A DNA stretch of 64,000 bases. Origin: Pseudomonas chlororaphis subsp. aurantiaca. Its GTDB lineage: Bacteria > Pseudomonadota > Gammaproteobacteria > Pseudomonadales > Pseudomonadaceae. The translations under genes were made by a program, and so were the position numbers. This document shows positions 63,123 through 64,000 of this stretch, piece after piece (position 1 is the stretch's first letter; the number at the start of each line of letters is the position of its first letter). The stretch lies in NCBI RefSeq assembly GCF_013466605.1, contig NZ_CP059162.1:4154001-4218000 (forward strand), read 5' to 3'. The notes beneath the pieces were generated by a model. That model made no database searches. It was not told where the DNA came from and worked only from the letters and a program-made list of their open reading frames with translations.

Positions 63123-64000
63123 TCAGCCCCGCCCTTGCAACGCCTCGAACAACGCCGCCGAGGCGTTGTACAGCGGCACCCGGCCCTTGAGCAGGATCTG
63201 CGCGCTGCGCCGGTAGGCGGCCGCGTCGATGCGCATCGAACCGCCCTCCTCGCGCGCGGTGATCAAGGTGTCCAGCACCCCCGCCGGGTTTTCGATCGAC
63301 ACCGGGTATTCCGCCGTGGTGGCGCCCAGGGGCTTGGGCGTCTTGAGCAGCTCGTGGGCCACGGTGCCTGGCGCCAGGCAGGCGGCGGCCAGGCAGCAAC
63401 CACCGGAGACGGCCAGCGAGGGATGGGCATTTTGCGGGGTGAAATAACGGGTGTTGATATCGCCCGCGCCCTGGGCCGGGCTGACGATGCAGATCTTCGG
63501 CAGGGTTTCGCTGCGTTGCAGCTCCTCGGCGCTCATCAGGGCGCCGCTGCGGTTGCGCAACTGCATGCGCAGGCCGCCCTGCACCATCAGGCCGATCAGC
63601 CGCGCCTTGAATTCGCCATCGGCATCCAGCTGCGCCGGGGTTTCCAGGCCGGTCTTGCCCAGGTCCGCGGCCTGGACGATGACCATCGGCACCGCCACAT
63701 CGAGGCAGGTGGCGCGCACGCCGTCGAGCAGGTCGATGCGCTGCCCGGTGGGAAACAGCTGGCCGGTCTTGGCCCCCACCGGGTCGCTGAGAAACAGGTC
63801 GACCCCGGGGAATACGCCATTGACCCCAGGAATCCGCGTATCGCTCAGCAGGCGACCGTCGCGGAACGCCAGGCGCGCGAGCATGGTGGTCTGGGTATTG
63901 CTGTTGAATATCTCGATCTGCGCGCTGTCCTCGTCCGGGCTCAGCCAGCCACGCTCCAGGGCATACAGGGGCAAGGCCGCGGACATGTTGCCGCAGTTGA
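63123..64000 (-). CDS. PrpF-family isomerase (4-oxalomesaconate tautomerase-like), 5' end outside window
   Basis: The frame is open to base 64000 and its first visible residues are NCGNMSAAL, the PrpF catalytic-Cys region. About 291 residues are present, with IPGVNGVFPGVDLFLSDP and AVSGGCCLAAACL (second Cys region). DUF453/PrpF members isomerise methylaconitate or tautomerise 4-oxalomesaconate in gallate catabolism (GalD). Which activity applies depends on the missing neighbours. Confidence 0.85.
   Translation of the reverse strand, partial: NCGNMSAALPLYALERGWLSPDEDSAQIEIFNSNTQTTMLARLAFRDGRLLSDTRIPGVNGVFPGVDLFLSDPVGAKTGQLFPTGQRIDLLDGVRATCLDVAVPMVIVQAADLGKTGLETPAQLDADGEFKARLIGLMVQGGLRMQLRNRSGALMSAEELQRSETLPKICIVSPAQGAGDINTRYFTPQNAHPSLAVSGGCCLAAACLAPGTVAHELLKTPKPLGATTAEYPVSIENPAGVLDTLITAREEGGSMRIDAAAYRRSAQILLKGRVPLYNASAALFEALQGRG

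Overview
The window looks like a chromosomal segment of a fluorescent Pseudomonas (P. fluorescens / P. protegens / P. chlororaphis type). This rests on high-GC coding with strong Shine-Dalgarno sites, REP/BIME inverted repeats carrying the 'GTAGGAGC...GCTCCTAC' signature, FabV-type enoyl-ACP reductase, a RES/Xre pair, DUF2790 and DUF3077 proteins, and a PAAR-type T6SS effector. The species is inferred from gene content only. I saw no rRNA, tRNA or CRISPR array.

Layout. 1-8.7 kb: a YgiB/YgiC-like pair, a long structured leader and the Mg2+ P-type ATPase MgtA, a small basic membrane protein, a Na+/phosphate cotransporter, a SLOG-fold protein and an exported protein. 8.8-12.5 kb: LysE exporter, PLP ammonia-lyase-like enzyme, RNase T2, AzlCD. 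12.7-20.6 kb: a periplasmic redox/metal block. It holds DipZ (CcdA+TlpA), two small exported proteins, an OmpR-type two-component system, a YedZ-like haem membrane protein, DoxX, and an HvfABC/bufferin-type copper-RiPP operon whose precursor carries two EF-hands. GATACA-like direct repeats lie in the three promoter regions of this block and suggest one regulon. 20.7-29.1 kb: NUDIX-DUF4406 fusion, FabV, an FAD oxidase with an amino-acid permease, and a PAS-GAF-GGDEF-EAL protein.

29.1-43.3 kb is an accessory island with more AT-rich coding in places, remnants and three insertion sequences. It carries a PD-(D/E)xK-like nuclease, a Ski2-like helicase and a third gene (a Hachiman-like defence module), then a P-loop kinase and a kinase-adenylosuccinate synthetase fusion. 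That synthetase has Ser where PurA has its catalytic Asp, as in phage PurZ. An IS2-like element with a 5-bp target duplication interrupts the fusion gene. A second IS3-family copy has no target duplication and joins two truncated genes (the synthetase and a DUF7002 gene), indicating a deletion. A 206-bp MITE-like inverted-repeat unit lies between the defence genes and the kinase genes.

43.3-50.6 kb: RibD-like reductase, DUF3077, a PAAR effector with its membrane immunity candidate, tandem paralogous small acidic genes, a RES-Xre toxin-antitoxin pair, a DeoR regulator and a membrane protein. 50.8-56.1 kb: a complete L-threonate/D-erythronate catabolic operon (ltnD-otnK-otnC-gntP-otnI). 56.5-64 kb: tandem DUF2157 membrane proteins, several small enzymes and conserved proteins, RNA cyclic phosphodiesterase ThpR, an EEP-family phosphohydrolase, an AraC remnant and a PrpF-family isomerase cut by the window edge.
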